A stretch of 64,000 nt of DNA from HK1 sp965202875 (GCA_965202875.1 OZ241870.1:5518001-5582000); one strand, 5' to 3'; shown: positions 18,338-26,886, counted from the first letter of the stretch. The notes: a model not told the origin generated them from the sequence alone. Numbers and translations are program-made.

Positions 18338-19108
18338 TCAGATCTCGACCGTCTTGACCGTCGCGATTCCCCGGCCGCCGTCGACCGCGAGCACTTCCCC
18401 CGTCGTGTACGGGGCGTCGAGCGCGAGCCACGCGACCGCGCCCGCGACCTCTTCGGCGGAACCGATCCGGCGCATCGGAACCGACTCTACGCCTCTCGCG
18501 CGTGCCTGCGGATCGTGGTCGTGCTCGGACCAGAGCGCGATTCCAGGGGCGACGGCATTGACCCGTACCTCCGGTGCGAGCTCCAGCGCGAGCGCCCGAG
18601 TGAGCATGATCAGCCCGGCCTTCGCCGAGCAGTACGCGGGATAGCCCGCGATGGGGTTGCGTCCATGCGTGTCCGCGAGGTTGACGACCGAGCCGCGCCT
18701 GGCCGCGAGGAAGCTCGCGGCGGCTTGCGTGAGAAAGAACGGCGCCTTGAGGTTGGTGCCGATCAGATCGTCCCACTCCCCCTCCGTCGCGGCACCGATC
18801 GGCGTGGGGTAGAAGCTGGAGGCGTTGTTGACCAGCACGTCGAGGGATCCGAAGCGCGAGACGACTTCGGAGACGAACCGCCCGGGCGCGCCGGGTTCGA
18901 GGAGATCGCCGCCGACGGCTGCCGCCGATCCCGGGCGTTCGCGGTCGAGCTCACGCACGAGCGTGTGCGCTTCGTCGCGGGAGCGCCGGTAGTGCACCGC
19001 GACGCTCAGGCCGCGGCGGTGCAGCGCGCGGGCGACGGCCGCCCCGATGCGTCGGGCGGCGCCGGTGACCAGAGCGACGCCGCTTCTTGTCCCGGTGGCG
19101 GGGTTCAC
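18338..19108 (-). CDS. Pteridine-reductase-like short-chain dehydrogenase
   Basis: About 256 residues if started at GTG 19108; the frame continues further upstream without similarity. The nucleotide motif TGAARRIG has the T-G-x3-R-x-G form typical of pteridine reductases rather than the usual SDR TGxxxGxG. NNASSFYPTPIG is also a pteridine-reductase signature. The catalytic Tyr-Lys pair is in YPAYCSAKAGL. Likely role: NADPH reduction of dihydro- or oxidised pterins (FolM-like). It stands alone on the minus strand, divergent from the MidA-type gene. The start is uncertain because no clear ribosome-binding site was seen. Confidence 0.8.
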   Translation of the reverse strand: MNPATGTRSGVALVTGAARRIGAAVARALHRRGLSVAVHYRRSRDEAHTLVRELDRERPGSAAAVGGDLLEPGAPGRFVSEVVSRFGSLDVLVNNASSFYPTPIGAATEGEWDDLIGTNLKAPFFLTQAAASFLAARRGSVVNLADTHGRNPIAGYPAYCSAKAGLIMLTRALALELAPEVRVNAVAPGIALWSEHDHDPQARARGVESVPMRRIGSAEEVAGAVAWLALDAPYTTGEVLAVDGGRGIATVKTVEI

Positions 19109-19397
19109 CGGCAAGCCGTTGCGCTCTCGGCCATCCGGCGGCGCGAACCGGCCCCTGCCGTTTCGGCGACACCGCATCCAGTGCGGTACGAAGAGCGGCG
19201 GCAGGGATGCGTCCCCCGAGCAGCGGGCGTCGCCGGAGTCCTGGCGCGGCCTGGCCCGGTCCTGTTCTTCAAGAGCCACTCCGGCAACATCCGGCAGCAA
19301 GGCTCCGGTCGGGTCCGGGGATGCGTGGAGGCGGCATGGCGTCGAAGCTCCCTTGCGTGCGAAACGGGATGATAGCGGCTCCGCCCGAGGGGGAACG

Positions 19398-20561
19398 ATG
19401 CGGGCGCTGACGGAGCTTCCCGCCTTCGGCGCCGCCGAACGGGCGCACGTCGAGCGGATGCACGCGCTGGTCCGGGCCGAGGTTGAGGCTCACGGAGGGG
19501 CGATCCCGTTTTCCAGGTACATGGAGGTTGCGCTCTACGCCCCCCGGCTCGGTTACTACCGGGCGGGCTGGCGCACCTTCGGCGTCCATGGCGACTTCGT
19601 CACCGCGCCCGAGATCACGCCGCTGTTCGGGCGCACCGTGGCCCGCCAGATCGAGCAGGTCCTGTCGTTGACCGGGGCGAGCGAGGTCATCGAGTTCGGG
19701 GCCGGCGCGGGGACGCTGGCGGCACAGATCCTGGCCGAGATCACGCCGCGAGGAGTCGTCCGCTACCACATCATCGAGCCGAGCGCCTTGCTGGCCGCGC
19801 GGCAGCGCAAGATCATCGCCGCCTCAGCGCCCGATGCGCTCGCCTGCGTCGACTGGCTCGATGCGCTTCCGGCGCCCGGGGTCCGGGGGGTGGTGCTGGC
19901 CAACGAAGTCGTGGATGCCCTGCCGGTCGAACGCTTCGAGGTGACCACCAACGGCGTCTCCATGCACTGCGTCGGGTTCGAGGGTGACCGTCCGGTCTGG
20001 CGTTCGCGGCCCGCGGCCTCCTGGCTCTCCGAGGCGGTGGAGTCGATCCAGCACGAGATCGGGCACAGGCTGCCGATCGGATACGTTTCGGAGATCGGCC
20101 CGACGCGCGACGCCTGGGCCGCGAGCATCGCGGAGCGGCTCGACTGCGGGCTCGTGCTTTTGATGGACTACGGCTTCCCGCGCATCGAGCTCTACCACCC
20201 CGATCGTCGTCACGGAACCCTGCGATGTCATTTCCGGCATCGCGCCCACGACGACCCGCTCGTGCTGTGCGGCCTGCAGGACATGACCGCGCACGTCGAC
20301 TTCAGCGCGCTTGCGGCCGCGTCCGGGCTCGACGTCGCGGGATTCACCACCCAGAGCGAATTTCTCTTCGGATGCGGCCTGCTCGACCTGATCTCCCACA
20401 CCGAGCCGGGCAGCCCGGAGTTCCTCCGATCGACCGCCCGGATCAAGCGGCTGACGTTGCCCGGCGAGATGGGCGAAGCGATCAAGGTCATGGCCCTCAC
20501 CCGCGGCATCGAGGCTCCGCTCATCGGTTTTTCCCGGCGTGATCATCGCGGCCGTCTATGA
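19398..20561 (+). CDS. SAM-dependent methyltransferase, MidA/NDUFAF7 family
   Basis: 387 residues, COG1565-type. The mitochondrial relative methylates an arginine of a complex I subunit during assembly; the bacterial target is not established. Motifs: GAIPFSRYMEVALYAP, GYYRAG, GDFVTAPEITPLFGRTVA, the SAM loop IEFGAGAGTLAAQIL near residue 98, VLANEVVDALPVERF, and LMDYGFPRIELYHPDR. ATG 19398 has GAGGGGGAA just upstream. Its 3' end overlaps the 3' end of the NDUFA9-like gene on the opposite strand by 41 bases. Confidence 0.87.
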   Translation: MRALTELPAFGAAERAHVERMHALVRAEVEAHGGAIPFSRYMEVALYAPRLGYYRAGWRTFGVHGDFVTAPEITPLFGRTVARQIEQVLSLTGASEVIEFGAGAGTLAAQILAEITPRGVVRYHIIEPSALLAARQRKIIAASAPDALACVDWLDALPAPGVRGVVLANEVVDALPVERFEVTTNGVSMHCVGFEGDRPVWRSRPAASWLSEAVESIQHEIGHRLPIGYVSEIGPTRDAWAASIAERLDCGLVLLMDYGFPRIELYHPDRRHGTLRCHFRHRAHDDPLVLCGLQDMTAHVDFSALAAASGLDVAGFTTQSEFLFGCGLLDLISHTEPGSPEFLRSTARIKRLTLPGEMGEAIKVMALTRGIEAPLIGFSRRDHRGRL

Positions 20562-21564
20562 GTCGGCTGCGTGGCGGCAGGAAGTGCCGCGGTTCGAGCA
20601 CTCGGTCGCGATGGGCGGAGGTTCGCAGGCGGCCGAGCCACGCATTCCTCTCGCTTCGGCCAAGGTATCTCGGCACGACGGCCTCCACGCCGCACGGGGT
20701 GATCCCGAGGCGTTCCAGGCCGTTGATCGAGCAGACGCTGTCGATTTTCGTCGAGAGGTAGTTGTCGATGCTGAAAGGCTTGCCCGGCAGGCGTTCGAGC
20801 ACGCGGGCCTGGAGCCGAGAGAGCCCGTCTCCGAGCCCGACGATAAGCCGCCGGCGGCCGGTGACCCCGGCGGTGTACTCGACCAGCTCGCGGAGCGTGT
20901 ACGTGCGCGGCCCGCAGAGCTCGTAGCATTCCCCTGCTGTCGCGTCGTCGTCGAGCGCGGCGAGGAACGCCCGGACCACGTCGCCCACGTAGACCGGCGC
21001 GAAGCGCGCCTTCGGGCAGGCGAGGGGAAACACGAGCGGCGAAAGCGCGAGCAGGTCCGCGAAGCGATTGAAGAAGCTGTCCTCGGGGCCGAAGATGACG
21101 CTCGGGCGGAAGCTCGTGACCGCGATGCCGTCGGTCTCGGCCGCGTGTGCCGCCCGCTCCCCCTGAAACTTCGTGCGCAGGTACTCGCTGGGCACGTCGG
21201 CGCCCACCCCGAGCGCGCTCATGTGCAGCATCCGCCCGATGCGGTTGTACCGGCACGCCTCGGCAAGTTTGGCGGGCAGCGCCGTGTGCACGTCTCCGAA
21301 TCCGCCGCCGGGGCCGGTGTGCGTGTTCAGGATGCCGGCCAGATTGACGGCGGCGTCGCAGCCCGCGAGGTGCAGGCTCAGCTTCGAGACGAGATGGACG
21401 TCGGTTTCGACGATCTCGCACGTCGGCATCACCAGCATGTGCCGCGAGCGGCTGCGCCGCCGGGTGAGGACGCGGGTCGCATATCCTGCCCCGGTGAGTG
21501 CAGCCACGAGACGGCGGCCGACGAAACCGGAGCCGCCGAGCAGCGCGATCCTCTTCTTCGCCAT
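20521..21564 (-). CDS. NDUFA9-like NAD(P)-binding epimerase-family protein
   Basis: 347 residues, extended SDR of the complex I NDUFA9 subfamily. Nucleotide motif ALLGGSGFVGRRL at residues 6-18; VNLAGILNT; HMSALGVGAD; EYLRTKFQGE as the Tyr/Lys active-site region (YxxxK: Y-L-R-T-K); FRPSVIFGPEDSFFNRF; FAPVYVGDVVRAF. No enzymatic substrate can be named from sequence. ATG 21564 is chosen because it begins directly before the nucleotide-binding strand. It lies tail to tail with the MidA/NDUFAF7-like gene, so two homologues of mitochondrial complex I factors are neighbours. Confidence 0.85.
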   Translation of the reverse strand: MAKKRIALLGGSGFVGRRLVAALTGAGYATRVLTRRRSRSRHMLVMPTCEIVETDVHLVSKLSLHLAGCDAAVNLAGILNTHTGPGGGFGDVHTALPAKLAEACRYNRIGRMLHMSALGVGADVPSEYLRTKFQGERAAHAAETDGIAVTSFRPSVIFGPEDSFFNRFADLLALSPLVFPLACPKARFAPVYVGDVVRAFLAALDDDATAGECYELCGPRTYTLRELVEYTAGVTGRRRLIVGLGDGLSRLQARVLERLPGKPFSIDNYLSTKIDSVCSINGLERLGITPCGVEAVVPRYLGRSERNAWLGRLRTSAHRDRVLEPRHFLPPRSRLIDGRDDHAGKNR

Positions 21565-21764
21565 GGTCCGGGAGTTTGCGCGGGGGCGCGTAGTTTCGCG
21601 ATCGTCAGGCGGCACGGTCAAGGCGGAACGCGTCCGCCCGCAAGAACTGCTGCCCGCCGCGTCGCCACGCGAAGCGGTCCTGCCCTGCGCCAGGCGTGCC
21701 GATGCCGTGTATCATCCCGGCCCGTCACGCGCGCTCTCCAGCGCCCGACCCACCGCCGATTTCA

Positions 21765-22160
21765 ATGATGTCCTGCTGGCTCGACGAGGTGCACTGGAAC
21801 GAGGAGGGGCTCGTACCGTGCGTGGTGGAGGACGTTCACTCCGGACGGCCGCTGATGCTGGCGTGGATGAATCGCGAGGCGTTGGGACTCACCGCGCGCG
21901 AAGGCCGCGCGGTGTTCTGGTCGCGGTCGAGGCGGCGCCTCTGGCGCAAGGGGGAGCAATCCGGCCACGAGCAGCGGGTGCGCGAGATTCGACTCGACTG
22001 CGACGCGGATACGGTGGCGCTGGTGGTCGAACAGGTGGGGGGGATTGCCTGCCACACCGGGCGCGAACGGTGCTTCTACCGGCGCCTCGAAGAGGGCAGA
22101 TGGGTCGATGTCGAGCCGGTGCTCGTTTCGCCGGAGCGGATCTACGGCAGCGGGCGCTGA
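21765..22160 (+). CDS. hisI: Phosphoribosyl-AMP cyclohydrolase
   Basis: 131 residues, stand-alone HisI without the HisE domain. It opens the adenine ring in histidine synthesis. Visible: PLMLAWMNREAL, GRAVFWSRSRRRLWRKGEQS, the metal-binding DCDADTVALVV, and HTGRERCFYRRL. Start ATG 21765 (or 21768). hisE follows after three bases. hisF/hisA/hisH, usual upstream partners, are not present here. Confidence 0.95.
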   Translation: MMSCWLDEVHWNEEGLVPCVVEDVHSGRPLMLAWMNREALGLTAREGRAVFWSRSRRRLWRKGEQSGHEQRVREIRLDCDADTVALVVEQVGGIACHTGRERCFYRRLEEGRWVDVEPVLVSPERIYGSGR

Positions 22161-22163
22161 AAC

Positions 22164-22511
22164 GTGGACGACGTACTGGACAGGCTCGCCGAGGCCATCG
22201 AAGCGCGCAAGGAGGCGTCGGCCGACGAATCCTACGTCGCGTCGCTGTACGCGGGCGGGGTCAACGCGATCCTCAAGAAGGTGGGTGAGGAGGCGACCGA
22301 GGTGGTCATCGCGGGCAAGGACGGCGATCCCGGCGCACTCGTGCACGAAGTCGCGGATCTGTGGTTCCACTGCCTGGTGCTGCTCGCGGCGCACGGCGTG
22401 CGGCCCGGGGCGGTGACCGGCGAGCTGGCCCGGCGGTTCGGGGTCTCCGGCTGCGAAGAGAAGGCTCGCCGCGCGTGGGCGCGACGCGGGGAAGGGTCGA
22501 TTTTGCGCTAA
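22164..22511 (+). CDS. hisE: Phosphoribosyl-ATP pyrophosphohydrolase
   Basis: 115 residues, MazG-like all-alpha fold. GTG start 22164. Conserved acidic metal-binding signature KKVGEEATEVVIAGKDGD near residue 40 and EVADLWFHCLVLLAAHG near residue 63. Second step of histidine synthesis. The C-terminal tail (ARRAWARRGEGSILR region) is slightly longer than usual. tatA follows after 48 bases. Confidence 0.94.
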   Translation: MDDVLDRLAEAIEARKEASADESYVASLYAGGVNAILKKVGEEATEVVIAGKDGDPGALVHEVADLWFHCLVLLAAHGVRPGAVTGELARRFGVSGCEEKARRAWARRGEGSILR

Positions 22512-22559
22512 AGTCTTGACCGAAAGGGCGATCGGGCCCGGGAGGTCCAGGAGAAGGCT

Positions 22560-22805
22560 ATGGGAATCAGCATCTGGCAGCTCTTGATCGTACTGGTCAT
22601 CGTGCTGCTGCTCTTCGGCACGAAGAAGCTTCGAAACATGGGCGGCGACCTCGGTGCCGCGATCCGCAACTTCCGGGGCGCGGTGAAGGAAGGCGGGGAA
22701 GAGGCGAAGGAAGCGGCGGAGGCGGCCCAAATCGAAAACGATGCAGAGGCGGACCGGAACCCGAGCACCGCATCTGCATCCACGAAGGAGCGCGAGAGCG
22801 CTTGA
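22560..22805 (+). CDS. tatA: Twin-arginine translocase subunit TatA
   Basis: 81 residues. One N-terminal membrane helix (ISIWQLLIVLVIVLLLFGTK), then an amphipathic helix (KLRNMGGDLGAAIRNFRGAV) and a charged tail. It forms the variable-size pore that passes folded proteins. The ATG at 22560 has AGGAG seven bases upstream. First gene of tatABC. Confidence 0.95.
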   Translation: MGISIWQLLIVLVIVLLLFGTKKLRNMGGDLGAAIRNFRGAVKEGGEEAKEAAEAAQIENDAEADRNPSTASASTKERESA

Positions 22806-22889
22806 TGCGCTTTGTCCGGTCCTTGGTTCCCACCGTCTTTCCCCGGAAGGGAAGGGCCCGGATTCGGACGCCGGTGCCGCTGCATCCGG

Positions 22890-23150
22890 AATCGCCGTCC
22901 GGCTTCCCGGAACGTCGCGCATCGGTGGTCGTTGCGCGCGCTGCCCCGTTCCACCCGCGGCGGACCGCTCCCTGCCTGACGCAGGCTTCCAGGAGCGGGC
23001 ATTGACGCGGGTGCAGTCGCATCGGGAACCGCCGTCCGGCTTCCCGGGTGTCGTGCTCGTGGACGCCGTGCGCGACGCCGCCCCTTTCAACCCGCTGTCG
23101 GGCCCCTTTCCATGTTTGACGTAGGCTTCCAGGAGTTGGCGCTCATCGGG
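22890..23150 (+). repeat. Degenerate tandem duplication carrying a decayed copy of the tatB start
   Basis: Two copies offset by 137-140 bases lie in the 306-base tatA-tatB gap. The 17 bases around GCCGTCCGGCTTCCCGG occur at 22894-22910 and 23031-23047. The block AGGCTTCCAGGAG occurs at 22983-22995 and again inside tatB at 23123-23135. Translated in the tatB frame, the first copy reads LPDAGFQERALTRV against MFDVGFQELALIGV of tatB. The upstream copy has lost its ATG and is out of use. Confidence 0.75.
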
Positions 23151-23708
23151 GTGATCGCGCTGATCGTGGTCGGCCCCGAGCGCCTGCCGAAGATGGCGCG
23201 CACCGTGGGGCTGTGGATGGGCAAAATCCGCTACTACGTGAGCCAGGTCAAGAACGACATCGAGCGCGAAGTACGCGCCCAGGAACTCAAGGAGATGCTC
23301 GACAAGCCGGCGGGCGGACTCGATGACCTGCACAAGGTCGCCGAAGAGACGAAAGACACGCTCAACGAGGCGAAAGCCGCGATCGAGGGTGTGCCGACCG
23401 GCCTCTCGACTCCGAACGAGCCCGCCGCGGGGTCGATCTTCCCGGCCGAGCCGCCGGGGCCGGGCGTCAGGCCCGCGCAGGCGGATTCAGCACGGGCCGG
23501 GCCGGCCGCATCGGACCCCGCGGCCGTGGAACCGGCCCTGAAGGACTCGGCCACACCGGACCCGGTGGTGACGGAAGCGGCGTCAGGGGAATCGCCGGCG
23601 GCTGATCCTGCCACGGCGAGATCGGTCACGACCAGGCCGCCGGCGACAGGCGAGGGAGCCGGCAAGCACGATGCGTCCGCTGCTGCGGCAGCCGTCGGCG
23701 AACGATGA
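23112..23708 (+). CDS. tatB: Twin-arginine translocase subunit TatB
   Basis: 198 residues. TatB binds twin-arginine signal peptides with TatC. The N-terminal membrane helix (MFDVGFQELALIGVIALIVV) is followed by GPERLPKMARTVG, the TatB signature, and an amphipathic helix to about residue 90. The remaining 100 residues are Ala/Pro/Ser/Glu-rich low complexity, as in other TatB tails. It starts at ATG 23112; a decayed duplicate of this start lies 140 bases upstream. The stop overlaps the tatC start (ATGA). Confidence 0.93.
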   Translation: MFDVGFQELALIGVIALIVVGPERLPKMARTVGLWMGKIRYYVSQVKNDIEREVRAQELKEMLDKPAGGLDDLHKVAEETKDTLNEAKAAIEGVPTGLSTPNEPAAGSIFPAEPPGPGVRPAQADSARAGPAASDPAAVEPALKDSATPDPVVTEAASGESPAADPATARSVTTRPPATGEGAGKHDASAAAAAVGER

Positions 23709-24499
23709 GCGATCGAGCAAAGGATTCCGGATCCGGGGACGGCGAGGACTCCCAAGCCGAGATGACCTTCGTGGAGCATCTCGTGGAGCTCCGCGACCGG
23801 CTGCTCCGCGTGGTGCTGGTGGTGGCGGTCCTGCTGCTGTGCCTGATGCCCTTCGCCAACCAGCTCTACGCGCTGCTCGCCGCGCCCCTGCTGGCCGAGA
23901 TGCCGATGGGCTCGCGCATGATCGCCACCCAGGTGGCGTCCCCCTTCCTCACCCCGTTCAAGCTCGCCCTGGTCGCCGCGATCCTGATCGGGATGCCCTA
24001 CATCCTGTACCAGTTCTGGGCCTTCGTCGCGCCGGGACTCTACCGCCACGAGAAACGGCTCGTCTTTCCGCTCATGGTCTCGAGCTCGTTCCTGTTCTAC
24101 CTCGGGATGGCGTTCGCCTACTACGTGGTGTTCCCGCTCATGTTCGCGTTCTTCCAGGCGGTGGCTCCGGAGGGCGTGGAGATCGCGACCGACATCAGCA
24201 GCTACCTGGATTTCGTGCTCAAGATCTTCTTCGCGTTCGGGCTGGCGTTCGAAGTGCCGATCGCGACCGTCGTGCTCGTGTGGACCGGGTTCACGACGCC
24301 GGAATCGCTGGGGGAGAAGCGGCCCTACGTCATCGTCGGGGCCTTCGTGGCCGGGATGCTGCTCACGCCTCCGGACATGATATCGCAGACGCTGCTCGCA
24401 CTGCCGGTGTGGGCGCTGTTCGAGCTCGGAGTGGTCTTCGCGAAGCTCTACATGCGCCGCGAAGCCGGCCGCAATACGAGCGGCGCGAGCGCGGGTTGA
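23705..24499 (+). CDS. tatC: Twin-arginine translocase subunit TatC
   Basis: 264 residues, six membrane segments. It recognises the twin-arginine signal. Visible: MTFVEHLVELRDRLLRVV with the conserved Glu in the N-terminal loop, PFLTPFKLALVAAILIGMP, YQFWAFVAPGLYRHEKR, LGMAFAYYVVFPLMFAFF, FAFGLAFEVPI, and YVIVGAFVAGMLLTPPD. ATG 23705 overlaps tatB by four bases. The gap to the next gene (24500-24737) shows no gene. Confidence 0.96.
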   Translation: MSDRAKDSGSGDGEDSQAEMTFVEHLVELRDRLLRVVLVVAVLLLCLMPFANQLYALLAAPLLAEMPMGSRMIATQVASPFLTPFKLALVAAILIGMPYILYQFWAFVAPGLYRHEKRLVFPLMVSSSFLFYLGMAFAYYVVFPLMFAFFQAVAPEGVEIATDISSYLDFVLKIFFAFGLAFEVPIATVVLVWTGFTTPESLGEKRPYVIVGAFVAGMLLTPPDMISQTLLALPVWALFELGVVFAKLYMRREAGRNTSGASAG

Positions 24500-24737
24500 C
24501 AAGGCGTCGCCTGCTCCCCCCGCTCCGCCGGTGGCGTCCGCTCTTTCTTCTGGTGACCTGACGTGCGATGCGGGATAGACTTGGCTCCGCGCATCCGGCG
24601 AACGCGCTTCCCGCGGGGCCGGATACGTCACCATCGCCCGCGGTGAGAGGGGTAGGCCAAGGGGTCCGGGCGTTGCGCCGATCACGGATTCGCCGGGGCG
24701 GCGAGAGCGCGGCGTCGATCGAAAGAGGAGGAGATCC

Positions 24738-25925
24738 ATGCTGTCAGGGCTGATCGACATGCCGTGGTGGGGCTATGTCCTCGCCACCCTTGCGATGACC
24801 CACGTCACGATCGCGGCGGTCACGATCTACCTGCATCGCCACCAGGCGCACCGGGCGCTCGACCTCCACCCGGCGGTGGCGCACTTCTTCCGGTTCTGGC
24901 TGTGGCTCACGACGGGCACCGTCACCGAGGAGTGGGTCGCGGTGCACCGCAAGCACCACGCCTGCGTAGAGTCGGAGGAGGATCCGCACAGCCCGAAGAT
25001 CCACGGGATCAGGAAGTTGTTGCTGGAAGGGGCGGAGCTGTACCGGATCGGCGCACGCGATCCGGAGACGATCGCCAAGTACAACCACGGGTGCCCGGAC
25101 GACTGGCTCGAACGCAACGTCTACAAGCCGTACACGGATCGCGGCTACTACCTCCTGCTGCTCATCGACGTGGTCCTGTTCGGGCCCATCGGCATCACGA
25201 TCTGGGCGGTCCAGATGCTCTGGATCCCCATTCTCGCGGCCGGCGTCATCAACGGGGTCGGCCATTGGTGGGGCTACCGGAATTACGAGACGCAGGACAT
25301 CTCCACGAACATCGTCCCCTGGGGCGTCCTCATCGGCGGTGAGGAATTGCACAACAACCACCACGCGTTCGCGAGCTCCGCGAAGCTATCGAGCAAGCCG
25401 TGGGAATTCGACGTCGGATGGGCGTACATCCGCATGCTCGAATTCCTCCGTCTCGCCAGGGTCAAGAAGCTTCCGCCCGAGGTGGTCATGGTGCCCGGCA
25501 AACGCGACCTGGACGTCGAGACGGTTCAGGCGCTCGTCTCCAACCGGTTCCACGTCATGGCCGACTATGCGAAGCGCGTGCTGAGCCGGGTGCACGCCGA
25601 GGAAATCGCGAAGATCGAATCGAGCCGGCGCGGATTCCTGAAACCGGTGCGATCGCTGCTCATCCGGGAGGAATCGCTACTGAGCGGGGAGGCGAGACAG
25701 CGTCTGGAACGGGCCCTCGCCTACAGCGACGCGCTCAAGACCGTCTACCGGTCAAAACGCCAGCTCCAGGCGTTGTGGCAGCAGCGCCATGCGACCCATG
25801 AACACTTGGTGGAAGCGTTGCGCGAGTGGTGCCGGCAGGCTGAAGGGAGCGGCGTCCGGGCGCTCGCGGAGTTCGCCCGGACGTTGCCCGCGTACTCGAT
25901 GCGTGTCGAGGGTCTCGCCGTATGA
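24738..25925 (+). CDS. Acyl-CoA/acyl-lipid delta-9-type fatty acid desaturase
   Basis: 395 residues, membrane di-iron desaturase. The three histidine boxes are complete: HRHQAH near residue 34, HRKHH near residue 74, and HNNHH near residue 207. Four hydrophobic segments occur in the N-terminal 210 residues. The C-terminal 150 residues are soluble and helical, longer than minimal desaturases but common in the DesC type. Strong ribosome-binding site GGAGGAG before ATG 24738. Single-gene unit. It introduces double bonds into saturated acyl chains and so sets membrane fluidity. Confidence 0.92.
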   Translation: MLSGLIDMPWWGYVLATLAMTHVTIAAVTIYLHRHQAHRALDLHPAVAHFFRFWLWLTTGTVTEEWVAVHRKHHACVESEEDPHSPKIHGIRKLLLEGAELYRIGARDPETIAKYNHGCPDDWLERNVYKPYTDRGYYLLLLIDVVLFGPIGITIWAVQMLWIPILAAGVINGVGHWWGYRNYETQDISTNIVPWGVLIGGEELHNNHHAFASSAKLSSKPWEFDVGWAYIRMLEFLRLARVKKLPPEVVMVPGKRDLDVETVQALVSNRFHVMADYAKRVLSRVHAEEIAKIESSRRGFLKPVRSLLIREESLLSGEARQRLERALAYSDALKTVYRSKRQLQALWQQRHATHEHLVEALREWCRQAEGSGVRALAEFARTLPAYSMRVEGLAV

Positions 25926-25968
25926 CGCACCGCGGGAGCTCTCGCCGCATTTGACGTGCTGGTGAAAA

Positions 25969-26090
25969 CTCGAGTTTTCGGGATTCGCTGACCGAAATGG
26001 ATTCTCGCTACCCGCACCCGCTTTCGCGGGCACAAGCTTCGCGGGAATCCATCGCCTGATTCAGGTATTTTGAATCCCGAAACTTGCGAG
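25969..26090. repeat. Nested inverted repeat between desaturase gene and rpmG
   Basis: Outer arms: CTCGAGTTTTCGGGATTC near 25971-25988 pairs with GAATCCCGAAACTTGCGAG near 26072-26090. Inner arms: TGGATTC near 25998 pairs with GGGAATCCA near 26043-26051, enclosing CCCGC/GCGGG. Such TGGATTCCCGC/GCGGGAATCCA palindromes are widespread REP-like elements. No open frame lies inside. Confidence 0.65.
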
Positions 26091-26093
26091 GTG

Positions 26094-26124
26094 AAAAAAA
26101 GCCACCCAACGGGCGGCTTTTTCT
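26094..26124 (-). terminator. Rho-independent terminator after rpmG (bidirectional shape)
   Basis: AAAAAAA (26094-26100) and GCCACCC (26101-26107) are followed by a short loop, GGGCGGC (26111-26117) and TTTTT. A stem with poly-A on one side and poly-T on the other can stop transcription from either strand. It lies 28 bases beyond the rpmG stop. Confidence 0.88.
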
Positions 26125-26151
26125 TTCCGGTTCGAGCTGTCCGGCGCGCGG

Positions 26152-26307
26152 CTACTTGATCTTGCCTTCCTTGTAGGTGACGTGCTTGCGGGCGACGGGG
26201 TCGAATTTCCGGATCTCCATCTTCCCCGGCGTCCGGCGCTTGTTCTTGGTGGTGGTATAGAAGTGTCCGGTGCCGGCGCTTGAGTTCAACCGGATCTTGT
26301 CGCGCAT
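26152..26307 (-). CDS. rpmG: Ribosomal protein bL33 (zinc-free form)
   Basis: 51 residues, beginning MRDKIRLNSSAGTGHFYTTT and ending VTYKEGKIK. It lacks the CxxC pairs of zinc-ribbon L33, so it is the cysteine-free form. It is too short for most automatic calls. It follows rpmB on the minus strand, 50 bases apart, and is closed by a strong terminator. Confidence 0.96.
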   Translation of the reverse strand: MRDKIRLNSSAGTGHFYTTTKNKRRTPGKMEIRKFDPVARKHVTYKEGKIK

Positions 26308-26357
26308 CTCGTGTTCTCCATCGTTGGAGCCGGTTCAGTCCTTCACAGGCCGAGTCG

Positions 26358-26594
26358 CTAGATCTTGCGGCCGCGCGCCCGCATCTCCGCGAGCACGGTT
26401 TCGATCCCCTTCTTGTCGATGATCCGCATGCCCTTCGACGAGACGCGAAGCCGGACGTGGCGTTTTTCGCTCGGAACCCAGAACCGATGCCTGTGCAGGT
26501 TGGGCAGGAAGCGACGCTTCGTTTTGTTGTTGGCATGGGAGACGTTGTTTCCGGTGATCGGACGCTTCCCGGTGACGTCGCACACTCTGGACAT
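26358..26594 (-). CDS. rpmB: Ribosomal protein bL28
   Basis: 78 residues from ATG 26594 (MSRVCDVTGKRPITGNNVSH), standard length. The typical KRRFLPNLHRHRFWV and LRVSSKGMRIIDKKGI regions are present. The frame extends 14 codons upstream without support. First gene of rpmB-rpmG, driven by the promoter at 26639-26667. Confidence 0.97.
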   Translation of the reverse strand: MSRVCDVTGKRPITGNNVSHANNKTKRRFLPNLHRHRFWVPSEKRHVRLRVSSKGMRIIDKKGIETVLAEMRARGRKI

Positions 26595-26638
26595 GGCTCG
26601 ATCTTCCCGCGGGTGGCGTGCGGTGGACAAGACCACGC

Positions 26639-26667
26639 CTTATATCAGGGGCCGTCCCGTAAAGCAA
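26639..26667 (-). promoter_or_regulatory. rpmB: Sigma70-type promoter of rpmB-rpmG
   Basis: On the minus strand TTGCTT (26667-26662) is followed by a 17-base spacer and TATAAG (26644-26639). The start of transcription would fall about 40 bases before the rpmB ATG. Good match and ideal spacing. Confidence 0.75.
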
Positions 26668-26715
26668 ACGGGCGTCATTGGCTAAGGCCCGTCCGCCACG
26701 GAGCCGGAACCGGAC

Positions 26716-26784
26716 TGTCGAGGTCGTCCGGGCAGGGCGACGGGAGGCCGTTTCCCGGGAGAGGGAGCGGAATGCGGATGGCGA
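26716..26784 (+). repeat. Copy of dispersed repeat family 2
   Basis: Contains CTGTCGAGGTCGTCC and CGACGGGAGGCCGTTTCC, then a GGGAGAGGG / CGGAATGCGG tail. A close copy lies at 56268-56335. More degenerate copies are at about 18238-18290 and 22835-22880. Always intergenic. Confidence 0.55.
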
Positions 26785-26886
26785 CGGTACATTCTGCGGA
26801 TCTCTTGTCCGTGGGCCATCCGCCAAAGGTTCGGGGACATGCTGTCCGGTGTGGGGTTGCGGTTGTTCGGGAAGGGGGATGCGTGG

